From Mytilus edulis (taxonomy: Eukaryota; Mollusca; Bivalvia; Mytilida; Mytilidae), in contig NC_092350.1 of NCBI RefSeq assembly GCF_963676685.1, forward strand, positions 66,271,674 through 66,335,673: DNA of 64,000 nt, in the 5' to 3' direction. Made by a program: the position numbers and the translations under genes. The notes under the pieces were generated by a model that worked only from the letters and a program-made list of their open reading frames with translations, ran no database searches and had not been told where the DNA came from. Shown one piece after another: positions 22,791 through 35,446 of the stretch (position 1 is its first letter; each line of letters starts with the position of its first letter).

Positions 22791-25700
22791 ATGTCTCGTT
22801 TTCGCGACATATAAAAGTGTCACAGGTTCGACAAAAATGCAAGCCACATATCGAATCTTAGTAGATAATGAATTGTTTTCAACATAAGGAAAATGAGTAA
22901 ATTTCACAGTCTGACAGAAAATGGAAAAATATATAATTTGATACCATTTTGTTGAAAAGTAACTTTCGTCATTTTTATTCGCAATTACATGCCATCTAGG
23001 AAAAAATTACAAGGCTATAAATGGCTTTTAACCAGTTCTTTGTATTCTATTTAATATTTATATAAAAATATGCTTTTTTTTTTTTATCAAAATTCAAGTG
23101 TACGCCCGGGCGTTTTGACGTAAACGTAGCTACGCGCCTGCCCTCCTATTTTTTTAGTAGGTATATAGTAGTAGTATGATATAGAGATGATCGATATAAT
23201 CTCGTTCTCGACCTTCAAGTTTTATGGGTGAAATAGAATTGAGACCAGTTCTATTCTATATTTGAGATGCTACTTTCAGGGTACATTTTTATTTTTTATT
23301 CGGTTAATTTTTACCTATATATATATATCATTTTTATATAGAACACTTTCCTTTGAGGAGACAACCATACGAATCAATACTAGTAGGACAATTCTTTTAA
23401 GGATCCACTGAATGTTCTTTTATTAGGATAATAAACCATAAGCTATTTATACATGTATCTATTAAAAAGATTTGTGTTCTATTTTTAACATCGAAACTTT
23501 CAACAAAATTGCGGACGTGAAAGAAAACACCATTAGAAAAAAACAAACACGTCAGAATACAAAATGTAGCGATGGATTAATGATCGTGAAACATCATTTT
23601 TGTTTATTTTTCATTTGTTATAGTCTAAAAACTGTTGTATGAATATTAAATTATTGTTCCGACCGTAAAGAAGGTTAAAAATTTAAATGTATTATAGTTT
23701 AGTGTCATCTATATGACTGACTGAAAATATTTTTAATTGTTCCGAATGGTGTGATAATTTTCAAAATAGGGGATATCTAGTCTTACCGTACAAGACTAAG
23801 TTTAGTATTAATGTCCCAAACTTGCCCCCCCCCCCCCCCATTCTGCTTATTTCCTGCTACACGATGTCTTTTCCCAGTGAACATAGGGTTTTTGTATGGA
23901 CAGTTTTGACATACTACATATAGAATACAGGGGCGGATCCAGGATTTTGCAAAGTAGGGCGAAGTTTTTTAAATTCGCCGAGCGGAGCGAGTCGAACAAA
24001 TTTTGTGACCTTTTTTTGGCTAAAAAACATAAAATAAGTGTAAAATGCACTTTTAAACGGTTCTTGACGTGGGGCATGTATATTTAATAGTTGCTGTTCA
24101 GTGTAAGAGTTGGACATTTTTGATGTTGTATTCTCCCCATAAATTGTCTATCATAAAATTATAGTATGGGTCAAAAGCTATGAACTGATATATTTGATGT
24201 GGGACTTGTCAGTAAAAAATAGACATGGAAAATTCTCGCTTGTTGTGTTAAGTAAGCATAAACTCACAGATTTCTTGTTGTAAACAAGATACACGCCGCG
24301 CTATTCGATGAATTTTACAATACGAGCGACACGAGATAAAAAAGACAAACAAGCAATTTTTATACAAATGTTTGGTTGATATGTTTTACCCAACACAATT
24401 GAAAATTAACCAAAGGCTATGAATGAGTCTGAAACGACAACAAATTTGTGAATGACGGTCGACAAATGGAGACATTAAAGGCCACACCAGCAGGCAGGTT
24501 GCAGTCTGATCTTGATAAAAGTATTCGTTATATCAGTTCATGCAAACCCCCGTCCCGAAAAAAATACGCCCGTTTTTTATTTATTATGTTCATTTAATGC
24601 TATATTATTCTGTTGGAAATTTTCGTTTCTATTAGCCAAAAAGTGGACAAGATTATTGTTTTCAATCTAAATACGGCCAGACTCTCAGATCTTAGACTGC
24701 CTCCTCAAACAATGGCTCGAACCTTGCACTTTAAATCTATCCAGAGCTTATACTGACTGGGGATAATTATTCAGCTATGTTATTTTAAGATAGGCGCGGG
24801 CGTTTGGGATTAAACATAATTTCGTAGGTAAATAATATTAATGTGGAACTTTTTCCATGAGATTATAATAGAGTATAACTTTTTTTGGTTGAATTGTGAA
24901 ATAAAAGTCAATACGTTCTTGCTCACTCCTTTGTCGCTTTGAAGGTGTCATGATTTTTTATGCTCAGAATTGCAAATGTGTTCCTGTAATTTAAATTTCA
25001 AAATGACTGAGTGACGTTTGTTCGACGAACTGGTCAACTCAACCATACCGAATCACTCTACTGTGATGCGACTGCCATATAAGTGAGAGGTTTAGCGCTA
25101 TAAAACCAGGTTCAATCCATCATTTTCTACATTTGAAAATGCCTGTACCAAGTCAGGAATATGACAGTTGTTGTCCATTCGTTTGATGTGTTTTATCATT
25201 TGAATTTGCCATTTGATTAGGGACTTTCCGTTTTGAACTTTCCTTGGAGTTCAGTATTTTGTAGTTTTACTTTTGAAATAATCAGTAAATACTGGCGAAA
25301 AAAAATCTGTATATGAAAAGAAATGTCTCATAAAAATTAAAACACGGGAAATGGCAAAGTTTACGAAGTCTAGTCTAAGTCCAAGCAAAAAGGGGGGCGT
25401 ACGCCCTCATGCCCCCCTATGTATCCGCCACTACACGCAGTTACTGACAGCTTGTTCAAAGCCAATAACAACTAATAAAAAAATCAAGCATCTAAGACTA
25501 AATTCTTACCAAGATTTCTGTAAATCAGTGTTGATTGAGACCCACAGGAAGGAAATGCACCACTATTATTCTGTGTAACAGATTGTCATTGTTGCGTCAA
25601 CCAGATTGATTTCTTGTTTTACTTCATTTGAATTTTAAAAGTGTAAGAAAATTGATTTCTTGTCCAAAAATACCGTGTGTTGCACTTATAAACATTTCTT

Positions 25701-26654
25701 CCTGTTTTAAAACATGCTAAATGTTTATAATTACATGATTGTGTAAATTTACATTCAAACATTAGATGAATTGCATTTATTTCAAACATTCCAGAAAACA
25801 TGCTCATATTCGAATAAGCTGACGATAATTCAAGTGAAACAGGGATTGGGATATACAAAGTACTGTAAAAGAAAAGTTAGAGTATCTATACTAATAAACG
25901 AGAAGACCTAATTGTGTGTGTCGCTTCGCTTCCTTCTACAATGAATTAATCATCATGCCTCTGTGTTCTATATAGGTATAGTCGCATTTGTCATCTTTTC
26001 TTATGATTATTCAGTTTGTGTTATTTTGGGAGGAAAACGAAAATAAATGTGTCAAACCACCAATTAAAAATCCCTATCTGTTCAACCGAATCTTGCAATT
26101 TTCACAGCTATCTAAATATTTTACCTTAAGTTTAACTTCAAGGAAACCAGGTATATCCTGAATTGTACATGTATCACCTTTCTACATGCCAATTTTCAAC
26201 CAATGTTTAAAGTCTTATATGAAATTTCTGATCTTGAAAACACAGGTACTACCAAAATAACTCTTAAATTAGTGTACTATGAAGCGCATTAATCCTGAAT
26301 TTTTAACGCAAACTCATAGACAAGTGAATTTAATTGTTTTATTTCATTTGCATAGATGAATAAAAAAGAACTACAGTTTGTACGATCAAACTATTTTGGT
26401 GTGGTAGAATTTTTTTTTTCTTTTAATACTTTCTTTTTGGGCGAAATGAGCACTCCGTGTTGTACCAGGTTTTCCTGAAATATATATGTATCAAAAATTA
26501 TATTCATGTTTACCATGTTTAATTTTTTTTAAATGGAAATTACTAAAACCTGAGGCCAGAGAACCTTCCACATGTGGAATTGGAACTAACACCCTCAAGT
26601 GTTGACAGGCTATCTACACAGTAGTTCGACTAATTTTTCATTTCTGAGGGGGGA

Positions 26655-26855
26655 TAGGAGGGGTCCTGATTCCGAAATCCCGGACTTAAAAAACGAAATC
26701 CCGAGGTCCCGAATTTAAATAAAGTAAATCCCTACGTCCCGAAATCCGAAAAAAAGGATTCCCGGATCCTGAAAGGGTCAATCCCGAAATCCCAAGCTTA
26801 AAAACACCCGATCCCGGAGTCCCGATAAAGGTCCTATCCCCCCTCATTTCTTATG
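26655..26855 (-). repeat. GGGATC-rich dispersed repeat, inverted copy
   Basis: Reverse complement of the phrases at 11,475-11,650 and 21,370-21,545 (GGGATCCGGGAATTC, GGGATTTCGGAAT). The phrase 'ATCCCGAAATCCC' recurs several times. It is non-coding. Confidence 0.65.
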
Positions 26856-27084
26856 AGGTATTTAAATATGTACATTTAATATTCACCAGACAATACCGAC
26901 TACTAAGACCTTGTAACACATATGACAAGCAAATGTATATTTAAGGTTGTATGTAAGTGTTGTACTTGAGATTCATATAAATATTTTCGTGCATGTTTTG
27001 TGTTTATCTATTACAGTCCAATCAGCTGAAATTCTAATATGTAGTAATCTGTTCTTATACAAAAAAAATCTCTTCCAATATTGA

Positions 27085-27378
27085 GGGGGAGGACAGGGGG
27101 GTACCCTTCTCCCTTCTCCCACTCCTCTTCTCCTTTCTCCTACTCCCGTTCTCCTTTCTCCCATTAGAATAAAACATCTCCTTTTGAGATATTTTTTCTT
27201 GAAATATTAGAAATTTTTTTAAAAGGAGAGATATTTTATTTTTTCTCCTTTCTCCAACTTTTTCTCCTTTCTCCCAGCCTTCCTCTCCTTTCTCCTACCC
27301 CCTTTCTCCTTTCTCCCACCCCTCTCTCCTTTCTCTTACCCCCTTTTTCCCTGTCTCCCCTACCCCTGTCCTCCTCCT
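27085..27378. repeat. Pyrimidine-rich TCTCC low-complexity array
   Basis: CTCCTTTCTCC and close variants repeat irregularly, interrupted by a short AT-rich foldback around 27,165-27,240. Confidence 0.8.
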
Positions 27379-27689
27379 CAATATTGCAATCAGATGATGC
27401 ATTTTATATCCCATGGCCAGTAACTGATGACGTTTGTATACTAGTATCATCTTGTATGTTTATATTGTATATTTGTCATACCTTTATTTCTAAACATGTT
27501 AATTATCTTTAAAATGATAACACTAAAATTGTTCGTGCTGTTGTTTTTTGTTTTTTTTTCATTTTTTTTGTTTTTTTTTTCATTTGTATTTTATAAATTA
27601 TCTCATAAATGTATGATATTTAGTTTATTATGTAAATAACTACTTGTTTTCTTTTTGTACGCAAAGTCTTCATATACATGGAGGAAATA

Positions 27690-27714
27690 AAGATTTATTC
27701 ATTCATTCATTCAT
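27690..27714. repeat. ATTC microsatellite
   Basis: ATTCATTCATTCATTCAT immediately before the start of duplicated block 1 copy B, preceded by T-rich sequence (27,540-27,600). Confidence 0.8.
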
Positions 27715-27739
27715 ACATAAAACGATATAATGCATTAAA

Positions 27740-30700
27740 TCATACACACCCGCCATCTAAGGTTTTCGAACCAACCATCACTTTTCCTTTAGATATTCTG
27801 TATGATCGCCCATTTATCAAATCATTGTTAAGTTGTACTGTGCAGTCTTCCTTTGAGTATGTGATATCTGCAATATTTGTTATAAAATCTAAATGTTTGT
27901 AATATGATAACCTTCTACAAATACTTATGAAATTGTTTGAGAATACGACAGTTCTTTTCTTGACCTTTTATACGTGCATTTAGCCGACCGAGGGGGTTTT
28001 TATAGCCAGTGAAGATCGTTAAAAAGAACATAATCGTACGTGCATTTAAGAGGTCTCATTGTTGGGGGTTCCAATCCCAGATCCCGCTTACTGTTTTGTC
28101 AGATTCCCGTATCCCACTTTATACTATGTACGTAAGCAATTCTCATTTTTTTGTCATTTCCCGGGTCCCGCTAGACCTGTTTTCCTGTTTTCACGACACA
28201 ACGATTTGACTTTCACGTGTCACGCTTACAAAAAATCGGTAATCCCGCATCACGCATAGACCCCGATGAGACCTACATTTAAGTGCGTAAAGCTGACTAA
28301 CCATCTATTGTGACAGATATTTGACATAAATATTGGACATAGCTGATGTTACAAATATTATTTTCATGTTCAGTTTTTAGTTCAAGTAAACTTCACGTTG
28401 GTCAAACTAACTTTCTTTGGTCAAATAACTTTCTGATAGAACAAATACTACTTAAATCTTTGTTTGAAAGTAAAAGATGAACAAACAAGTCATAAACTTC
28501 GGACAATGGTTGACATGGTCAACTTACGTCAATAATTTAACTTTGATAAACTATAGGGCACAAACTAGTACCAAAGTCATTAAGTGATTGCTATATAAGT
28601 AGAAATTCTGCTTTGAGACGTTCCATTTGTTTTAGTTTTCTATTCCTGTGTGTGCTTCTACTTGAAGAATTACCTTTGCTCGATAACAAAAGGCTTTCAT
28701 TTGAATATTTCACATTCGGTTAGGAATGTTTGGTGATGTCACTTGTACTCGGTCAACAATGTTCACATGTATATCTCGAATATCATATATTCAATTTTCA
28801 CAACGACCCATTTACGACCATTGTATTTATGTTGTGCCGCTAAAATGTGTTATTTTCACTATTAATTTAGAATGTTTATATACCTTTGTCCTGACAGCAA
28901 CGAATGTTCTCACCATATCCAATAGTATACTCAAAGCCACTCATAAAGCCTTTTGCTGGACATTCAAAATATCCTTTCAAATTATAAACTACAACAAATA
29001 GTAAACAAATTAATGTTATTAAAGGGGGATTAGCTGTCAATTTTTTTTGTGATTTATAACATACATGTACCATGTGTACTAAAAAGTACAAAAATAAATA
29101 TTTTACAATTCATTTCGTGTTTATTCTAGTCAAGACGCCATCTAATTAACTATCGAGGTGACCTCCGATCACTATTTAACCCTATATAAACGCAAATATA
29201 GATATAACTAGATAACGAACTTTATGCAGGAACTTCTTAGGAAGAAAGATAAAAAGTTAGCAATATCCTTTAACTCTACTTTCCGCTATATAGATGATGT
29301 TCTTTCACTAAACAATTCAAAATTTGGTGACTATGTGGAACGCATCTATCCAATCGAACTAGAGATAAAGGATACTACAGATACAGTTAAGTCGGCTTCA
29401 TATCTTGACTTACATCTAGAAATTGACAATGAGGGTAGGTTGAAAACAAAACTTTACGACAAAAGAGATGATTTCAGCTTTCCAATTGTGAACTTTCCAT
29501 TTCTATGTAGCAACATTCCAGCAGCACCTGCATACGGGGTATATATCTCCCAATTGATACGATATTCCCGTGCTTGCATTTCCTATCATGATTTTCTTGA
29601 TAGAGGGTTGCTGCTTACAATGAAGCTATTAAACCAAGAGTTCCAAATGGTGAAGTTGAAATCATCCCTTCGTAAATTTTACGGACGCCATCACGAGTTG
29701 GTTGACCGTTATGGAATAACCGTTTCACAAATGATATCGGATATGTTCCTTACGTCGTAACTACAATCCCCTTCCCTTTCATGACCTACCAAATTAGACT
29801 ATTTACCGGATTTGTAATCACATAAGCAACACGACGGGTGCCACATGTGGAGCAGGATCTGCTTACTCTTCCGGAGCACCTGAGATCACCCCTAGTTTTT
29901 GGTGGGATTCGTGTTGTTTATTCTTTAGTTTTCTATGTTGTGTCGTGTGTACTATTGTTTTTCTGTTTGTCTTTTTCTTTTTTAGCCATGGCGTTGTCAG
30001 TTTGTTTTAGATTTATGAGTTTGACTGTCCCTTTGGTATCTTTCGTCCCTCTTCTAGGTCTTTTTGATTTCATATCATAGATTAAAAATCATCGTTTTTA
30101 CCTATATAAGAAAGAGTTTTTGTGGATCGAATTAGGAAAACATATGGTTTACTTTCGTTTAACTTTCAATGTTGACATTCTTATCTTTTAGCATGTTTAG
30201 TAACTGAACACGCATAATTCATGCGTAACCTATCTCTAGCTAAGGGGTTACATTGAAGGTCACATGACTACGATTTCAATGAGGTCAAATTATTCGCTTG
30301 CAAGTGAATTGTTCACCAGCAATGTTTCTTAGCCTTTTTTACAAACTGGCTGCATGCTATTTATTATTATTTATTTCATTTTATCACTTGCACAAATGAT
30401 TGAAACAAAAATCATAAATTAATTTCTTTGTTTATCTCGTTGCTAAAGCCCCTTAAAAATGTGATGGAATAGAAACAATTGTTAGTTAAATTTTCGAAAG
30501 CGTTTGATTTTTTTCCTTCGAAAAAGACAAAAAGTTCTGACTTTTGTTTTGTGTGTTTGAGGAGTTTTATTTCTATAGAATATTTCTCATTTTTGAATTC
30601 AGTGTTGGTTCTGTTATTATGCTTTTCAAAATTTGTACAAATCCCATTCTCCCTAAAAGCCTATTATAACATTCTTCTTGTCTTCAGTTGTCGTCTGTCT

Positions 30701-33700
30701 GGGTAATATATTTTTTTTCTTTTTTTTTAAATTGTGTATCCAGCTCGTAGATGTTTTACTGTTGTAACTTACTTTACTTACATATAGTTTGACATTTTAC
30801 ATTCCTTCCTGGTCCTGGTTTACAGGTGTATCTGATGGGATTAGATAATAACTTGTCATGGACTTCTCCGTCCGGACAGAACATCACATATCTGAATGGA
30901 TTTTTTGAATACTTTCCACCTTCTGTGACGCAGAGTAAGCCCAGCATCAAAATTGCTAATATTAAACCTACAAGTAGGAATAAAATACTGGAGTATTTTA
31001 AAAGTAAATAGAAGAGCTGTCAACGATCTATATGGAAACCTAATAATATTAAACCTGATGTTATGCAATGTTTCAACAGGCGTATTTGGTGTTGAGAATT
31101 AAGTTTGATTGCATTAACTCGTTTTTGAGAACAGCATGCTTGAGAACAAAATAGAAGGTCTTAATTGTTAATTTGTTTCAGAGAAACTATATCCGTTGCA
31201 TAGCTATGGTTAACGATGCATAGTATTTTCAGATCATCAGGGCCGTAAATTACATAGAGGCATGTAGGCAGTTGCCTCCTATTGCAAACCGAGAAAAAAA
31301 AGAAAAAATGAAGAAAAAAACACTGAAAAAAACCCAAACAAATGGTTAAAATCATGCTTTATTTTAATAGTACTGATTGTTACTCTTACGTCTATTAAAG
31401 AGGTTGGGTAAAAATATTCGATAGAGCAAGCATTAGAAAGCAATGTCACGCAATTAAAACATGGAACAGGTGAACAATGACGGAAAGCAGATTGTGTATA
31501 GTCTCTCTATGCAACACATACATCTACATAGAAGTCACAATGTTGCAATATTGAATGCATATATAAGTGCTAAAGAGATTGGATTCGACCAGGCACAGAA
31601 AAATCCCTTTAGCATTTGACAAAGCCTAACCGAATAAAACTTTCAGTGTAAACAAACTGTGGTACGCTGTAATAATTTGAATTTGATAATTAAAGTTTTG
31701 TTAAGTATGCGTTTTCATTTTAAGGTTTGAAAATTGTGTCTCTGAAATGAAGTAAAATAGCTCCATTTGGACAGCCAAAAAACCTGATAAACCATAAAAA
31801 AAAATTATTCAACTTCAGGGGGCATTTCATATAAGTACGCAAATTGGTTTCCTAAAACTTAGTAATAATAGCTTTTGAAAAGTCATAAAGCAGGACAAAG
31901 GATAAAAAAATCTTACTTTACCCGCACACGTTATCTAACTTTGAATAATAAATATTTTCAATACATTCCATGCGCTTATTTATTGAAATATTACATAAAT
32001 TTAACAAGAGGTGAATTCTTGGGAAGTACATTAATTGCATATTCTGCATAAAAAGGTCCACAACATTTTTATATAATTAGGGAAGGCAATTTACGGCCCT
32101 GATCATATACCTTACTGTGTACTGTTGTATTAATGTAGAGTTTCACAATCGAATTGCGCCCGAACAATATACTGCCTTAAAACGACTTTTGTTAATGTGT
32201 ATTGAAACTTGACAAAGCCGCTTTCTGTTGAACTTTCGATTGAAGTGCATATTTTTGGTGTACATCTGGCGAGATTTTAACTTAAATTTCATGAAAATAA
32301 GTTCATGTTACTGGAAAGGAGGTACTTGGGTATACATTAAAAAAGTCACAAAAGACTTATTTATTTTATCAATGAATTGACACATTTGTTGATATGTTCA
32401 TTTTTTTCATTTTCATGACAACGTATTATTCTCTTTCAAAACAAATTTACGTGATATGATGACAAGAGCCGACGATTAGTTTTTGTTTTTCTTTCTTTAC
32501 ATTCTGGGAATTTATATTTACATACAGTCAGGGGTTGTCAAATTTCTTCTTTTGGTTGTTTTAAGATCAGGGGCGTTTCCAGGATATTTGAAAGCGTATA
32601 AATCGGGGCGTAGAATACAGTCTTTTTTGGGACCTCTTTTTGGCTAAAAAACATAAAATAATTGTGAAATGCACTAATGTCACGGTTCCTGACTTGGAGT
32701 ATGTATATGTTATAGTTAAAGTGTCAGGGTTTGATATTTTTTATGCCGAATTCTCTCCATTAGTTGTCTATGGTATATCAAAATGATTGGATGGATCTTA
32801 ACAGCAGTAGACCAATAACGAGAAATTCCAAATTCTAGGGTATAAGGCGTTAATTTACATTTCAATATCCCTAGGCAAGGATTTTATAAACGGAAGGCGT
32901 AATTCCAGTTGCTCTGATATAGAGTCCACGGGGAAGGTCAAAAGCTCCTAAATTTCAACAATGTAATTAACATCAAATTATGACTTTTTTTAATAGACTC
33001 CATGATAGACATATTGGTGAAAACAGTCACTAAATTATGTATTGATTAACATGTGGAAATCAAATATTTGGAAGAAGTTGTAAATTCAGTTAAAATGTTA
33101 TATGAAATGGGCATGATCTGAACTTTTGATTTATATATCTACCTGTTTTTTTAAATATACATATTCACTGTTTTGGTCTTTTGGAAAATGGTGTTTGTGC
33201 TGTATTTAGACCCCTTTACCAATAAATTTGTTTTGCATGCACCCGTATAAAAATTGCAGTTTTTTATCCAACGCAATCATATGTTTGAACGTTGTTTTCA
33301 ATTGAGTAGATATAAAAAGATATGGTATGAGTGCCAATGAGACAACTCTCCATCCAAGTCACAATTCATAAAAGTGAACCATTATAGGTTAAGGAAAGGT
33401 CTTCAGTACGGAGCCTTGGTTTATACCGAACAGCCAGCTATAAAGTGTCCCAAAAAATTACTAGACAAAGTGTAAAACCATTCAGACGGGAAAAACCAAC
33501 GGTCTAATCTATATAAAAAACGTAAAACGAGAAACACTTATAAACCACATCAACAAACTACTGAAGATCAGATTCCTGACTTAGGAAAGGTGCAAACAGT
33601 TGCAGCGGGTTTAAACGTTTTAATGGTACCAAACATTCACCCTTATGTGAAACAATAGTGTAAACATTGTATATTTAAAATACCCCGTTATAGATAGTTA

Positions 33701-35153
33701 AATCTGGCCCCTTCCAATGCAAGGCGAGAAAAAAACATAACCAAATTCAGACAATTTTGCTGAAAATGCAACCCCGTTTGTCGGAACATACCCGGTATCA
33801 TATAAGTATATATAGCGAGTACCCCCCCCCCCCCCCCCCCCCCCCCAGACCCGTGTAGATGTAGAATAGCCATTGGGGAAGTGTCACACAAAACAACCAT
33901 TTCATGTATAGATTTATATTGTTGAAAAAAGGTGTCCAAGTCACCCATTGGATGGGGGAATCAGTATAAAAAGAAATCAGAGTATATGTTTAAGTAATGA
34001 ATATGATAAATTGCCATATTCAATACAATATTAGCAGATTACGATATTTAAAAAAAAAATTGAAAAGGTACGCCATTACGCCCTTACCTGGACCCACCCC
34101 TGACGATTATAAAATATATTTACGGCATAAAACAAACTTACAAAGTGTTACAATAATTTCAATAGACTGACAATTCATTTAGTTTTGTCTCACTTGTTCT
34201 AGTTAAAAAACGTAACAATTTTCTCTGTTGAGTTCTGGAAAATATTTAAAGTTTAAAGTAAATGTGTTTGCTTTCCATTTGATATTGTGTTGACCAACTG
34301 ACCAAGGTAAAACGCCTTTTTGTATCTACCAGGACATGTTAAAACAAAGCAGTCACTAAAAAAGTGAAAAAAAGTCAAAATATATAATTTTCGAGATATG
34401 ATTAATTTAATATTTGATTGAATTTGTCTTGTATTTAAAATAATCTATACATAATTGTGCCTTTCAAACATACAACTTATGCGTTATGATAATAATAATA
34501 GAAGGTTTTTCCTCATGGGGGGGGGGGGGGGGCTCGGATGTCTTCCTTCATCTTGGATTTTGAAGTTACAGATTAGTCTAGATCTGTAATGAAACGTGCA
34601 AATTTCTAGAGTGGTACGTAATTCACGTGTAAGACTTTTGATGTAAATAAAGAAAATTATGTGTTTTATCATATTTACCACTGTAATTTTTAAATAAACA
34701 CCAAGTTTGTTTTGATTCATTTTTTTCAACTTTGCCAAATAAGGGGAGATAACATAGATAAAAGGAGGGATAACTGGGATAAAGTGTTTTATAATAGAAA
34801 TTATGAAAAAAAAACTATGGATTGACTTTAATTGTTCAGTTTCAGATTTACCTTGGTATACAACAGGGACTTTCTATACTAACGGGACTGGTCACTTATA
34901 ACAATTTATATTAAAAACTAATAATAATTATATCATTACAATGTACTGTGAAATACGCAAATAACTACTAGCTTCGTATATCAGAGATACGAAACTAAGT
35001 TTATTGTTGAGTGGTAGCTTTAAACAGGCGGCTTAGTAATCAGTCAAAATCAATAGAGACGAGTCCAGTTAGCATAGAAAGTCCCTGGATACAATAAAAC
35101 TGAAAAAAACCTGAAAAAAACTTACCTTTGTGGTTTTTGTAATTACCAGACAT
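27740..35153 (-). CDS. Small secreted cysteine-rich protein, copy B (four exons, complete model)
   Basis: Minus-strand exons: 35126-35153 (ATG, MSGNYKNHK, donor GTAAGT), 30782-30967, 28884-28988 and 27740-27867 (stop TGA). Every intron is phase 1 and the spliced length is 149 codons including stop. The N terminus is a textbook signal peptide: polar MSGNYKNHKG, hydrophobic LILAILMLGLLCV, then TEGG. The predicted mature part has eight cysteines in short segments (VMFC, YTC, VKC, FEC, RCC, EDC, GGC). Compared with copy A one cysteine is serine (RISKGK against RICKGK), and the cysteine number changes from nine to eight. The two internal exons are symmetrical 1-1 modules. The family is unknown to me; the CP...FMSGFEY...RCC pattern faintly recalls dermatopontin-like repeats, without enough to claim it. 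Exon 1 lies about 4.2 kb from exon 2, so that join is the weakest part. Confidence 0.65.
28050..28275 (+). repeat. Dispersed repeat with inverted copy at 52,490-52,745
   Basis: Phrases GAGGTCTCATTG, CCGCTTACTGTTTTGTCAGA, ACGTAAGCAATTCTCAT and CCCGATGAGACC occur here and, inverted and in reverse order, at 52,490-52,745. Any open frames are incidental. Confidence 0.75.
29221..30080 (+). mobile_element. Reverse-transcriptase element fragment, 3' half
   Basis: An intronless frame (29,224-29,760, 178 codons) followed by a 3' tail of about 300 bp that recurs elsewhere in the window. The frame holds the catalytic YIDD box at residues 22-25, a conserved SASYLDLHLEID segment, KLYDKRDDFSFPIVNFPF, and the C-terminal LRKFYGRHHELV. 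The fingers and the first catalytic aspartate are missing, so the enzyme is truncated at its 5' end. It interrupts an intron of the cysteine-rich gene copy B relative to copy A. I recall this type as common in bivalves; Penelope-like or LINE-like placement is unresolved. Confidence 0.75.
31238..32101. mobile_element. TIR transposon, 864 bp, 5-bp target duplication
   Basis: Terminal repeats CAGGGCCGTAAATTAC and (inverted) CAGGGCCGTAAATTGC. Flanked by ATCAT on both sides; block 1 copy A shows the uninterrupted site near 7830. Internal sequence is AT-rich with no transposase. A non-autonomous element, hAT-like by its CAG ends. Confidence 0.8.
33305..33620 (+). repeat. SINE-like dispersed repeat, long copy
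   Basis: One of the fuller copies of the family, ending CTGACTTAGGAAAGGTGCAAAC. It is the counterpart of 8920-9180 in block 1. Confidence 0.7.
34836..35105. repeat. Foldback element just downstream of cysteine-rich gene exon 1
   Basis: CAGGGACTTTCTATACTAAC at 34,865 is inverted at 35,073-35,092 (GTTAGCATAGAAAGTCCCTG), and the outer parts match less well. It lies about 20 bp inside the first intron of copy B. Confidence 0.7.
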
Positions 35154-35446
35154 TTTGATTCTGTTAGAAAACACTTTAGCACAAGTCTCCAAGAAATAAA
35201 TGAATAGCCAGAATAGAAATAATTGTAGTTTTTAAATGTTGGCTATTAATTTGATGAACTTGATTATTCATGTGTTGACTTTAAAATTAATCATGCAAAG
35301 GCTTGACTTTTATGTTATAATTAACATTGTAAGACTTGAATATCTAAATTGGAAAGATTAAAGATTAAAGAAATGTAAATTAACTATCTAACAGGAATGC
35401 AGTTGCTAACCTTACTCCTGAATTACAAACTATATATAAAATAGAA

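Larger units (their letters stand above)
21549..23140. mobile_element. hAT-like TIR transposon, 1592 bp, 5-bp target duplication
   Basis: Ends are CAGTGGCGTAGCTAGG and, inverted, CAGGCGCGTAGCTACG. The element is flanked by CCCTC on both sides. Block 2 copy A carries a single CCCTC at the same place, so the empty site is seen directly. It holds no intact transposase and is itself a host for other repeats (a hammerhead-like motif at 22,472-22,518 and a retroelement tail at 22,554-22,790). Ends fit hAT elements; a 5-bp duplication would put it in the less common hAT5-type group. The family assignment is inference. Confidence 0.75.
21272..26329. repeat. Segmental duplication block 2, copy B
   Basis: Second copy of 11,385-14,947, same strand, longer mainly because of the TIR transposon at 21,549-23,140. 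Smaller indels include loss of GACAGCAGCGGATAATTTAT and neighbours near 23,723 and several homopolymer changes. Confidence 0.85.
27715..33560. repeat. Segmental duplication block 1, copy B
   Basis: Same-orientation copy of 5690-9140, expanded by a reverse-transcriptase fragment, the TIR element at 31,238-32,101 and about 175 bp near 32,280-32,450. The two blocks are ordered 1-2-2'-1' along the window. Confidence 0.85.

Noticed and set aside
29838-30080. 80-codon frame after the reverse transcriptase
   Set aside because: It is the non-coding 3' tail of the element. A similar frame appears at 22,554-22,814 because the tail is repeated, and the frames are not conserved beyond that.
30782-30967. 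Cysteine-rich gene copy B called a pseudogene because of the one-base shift near 31,010
   Set aside because: The shift lies upstream of the splice acceptor at 30,968-30,969, so it is intronic and does not affect the spliced frame.
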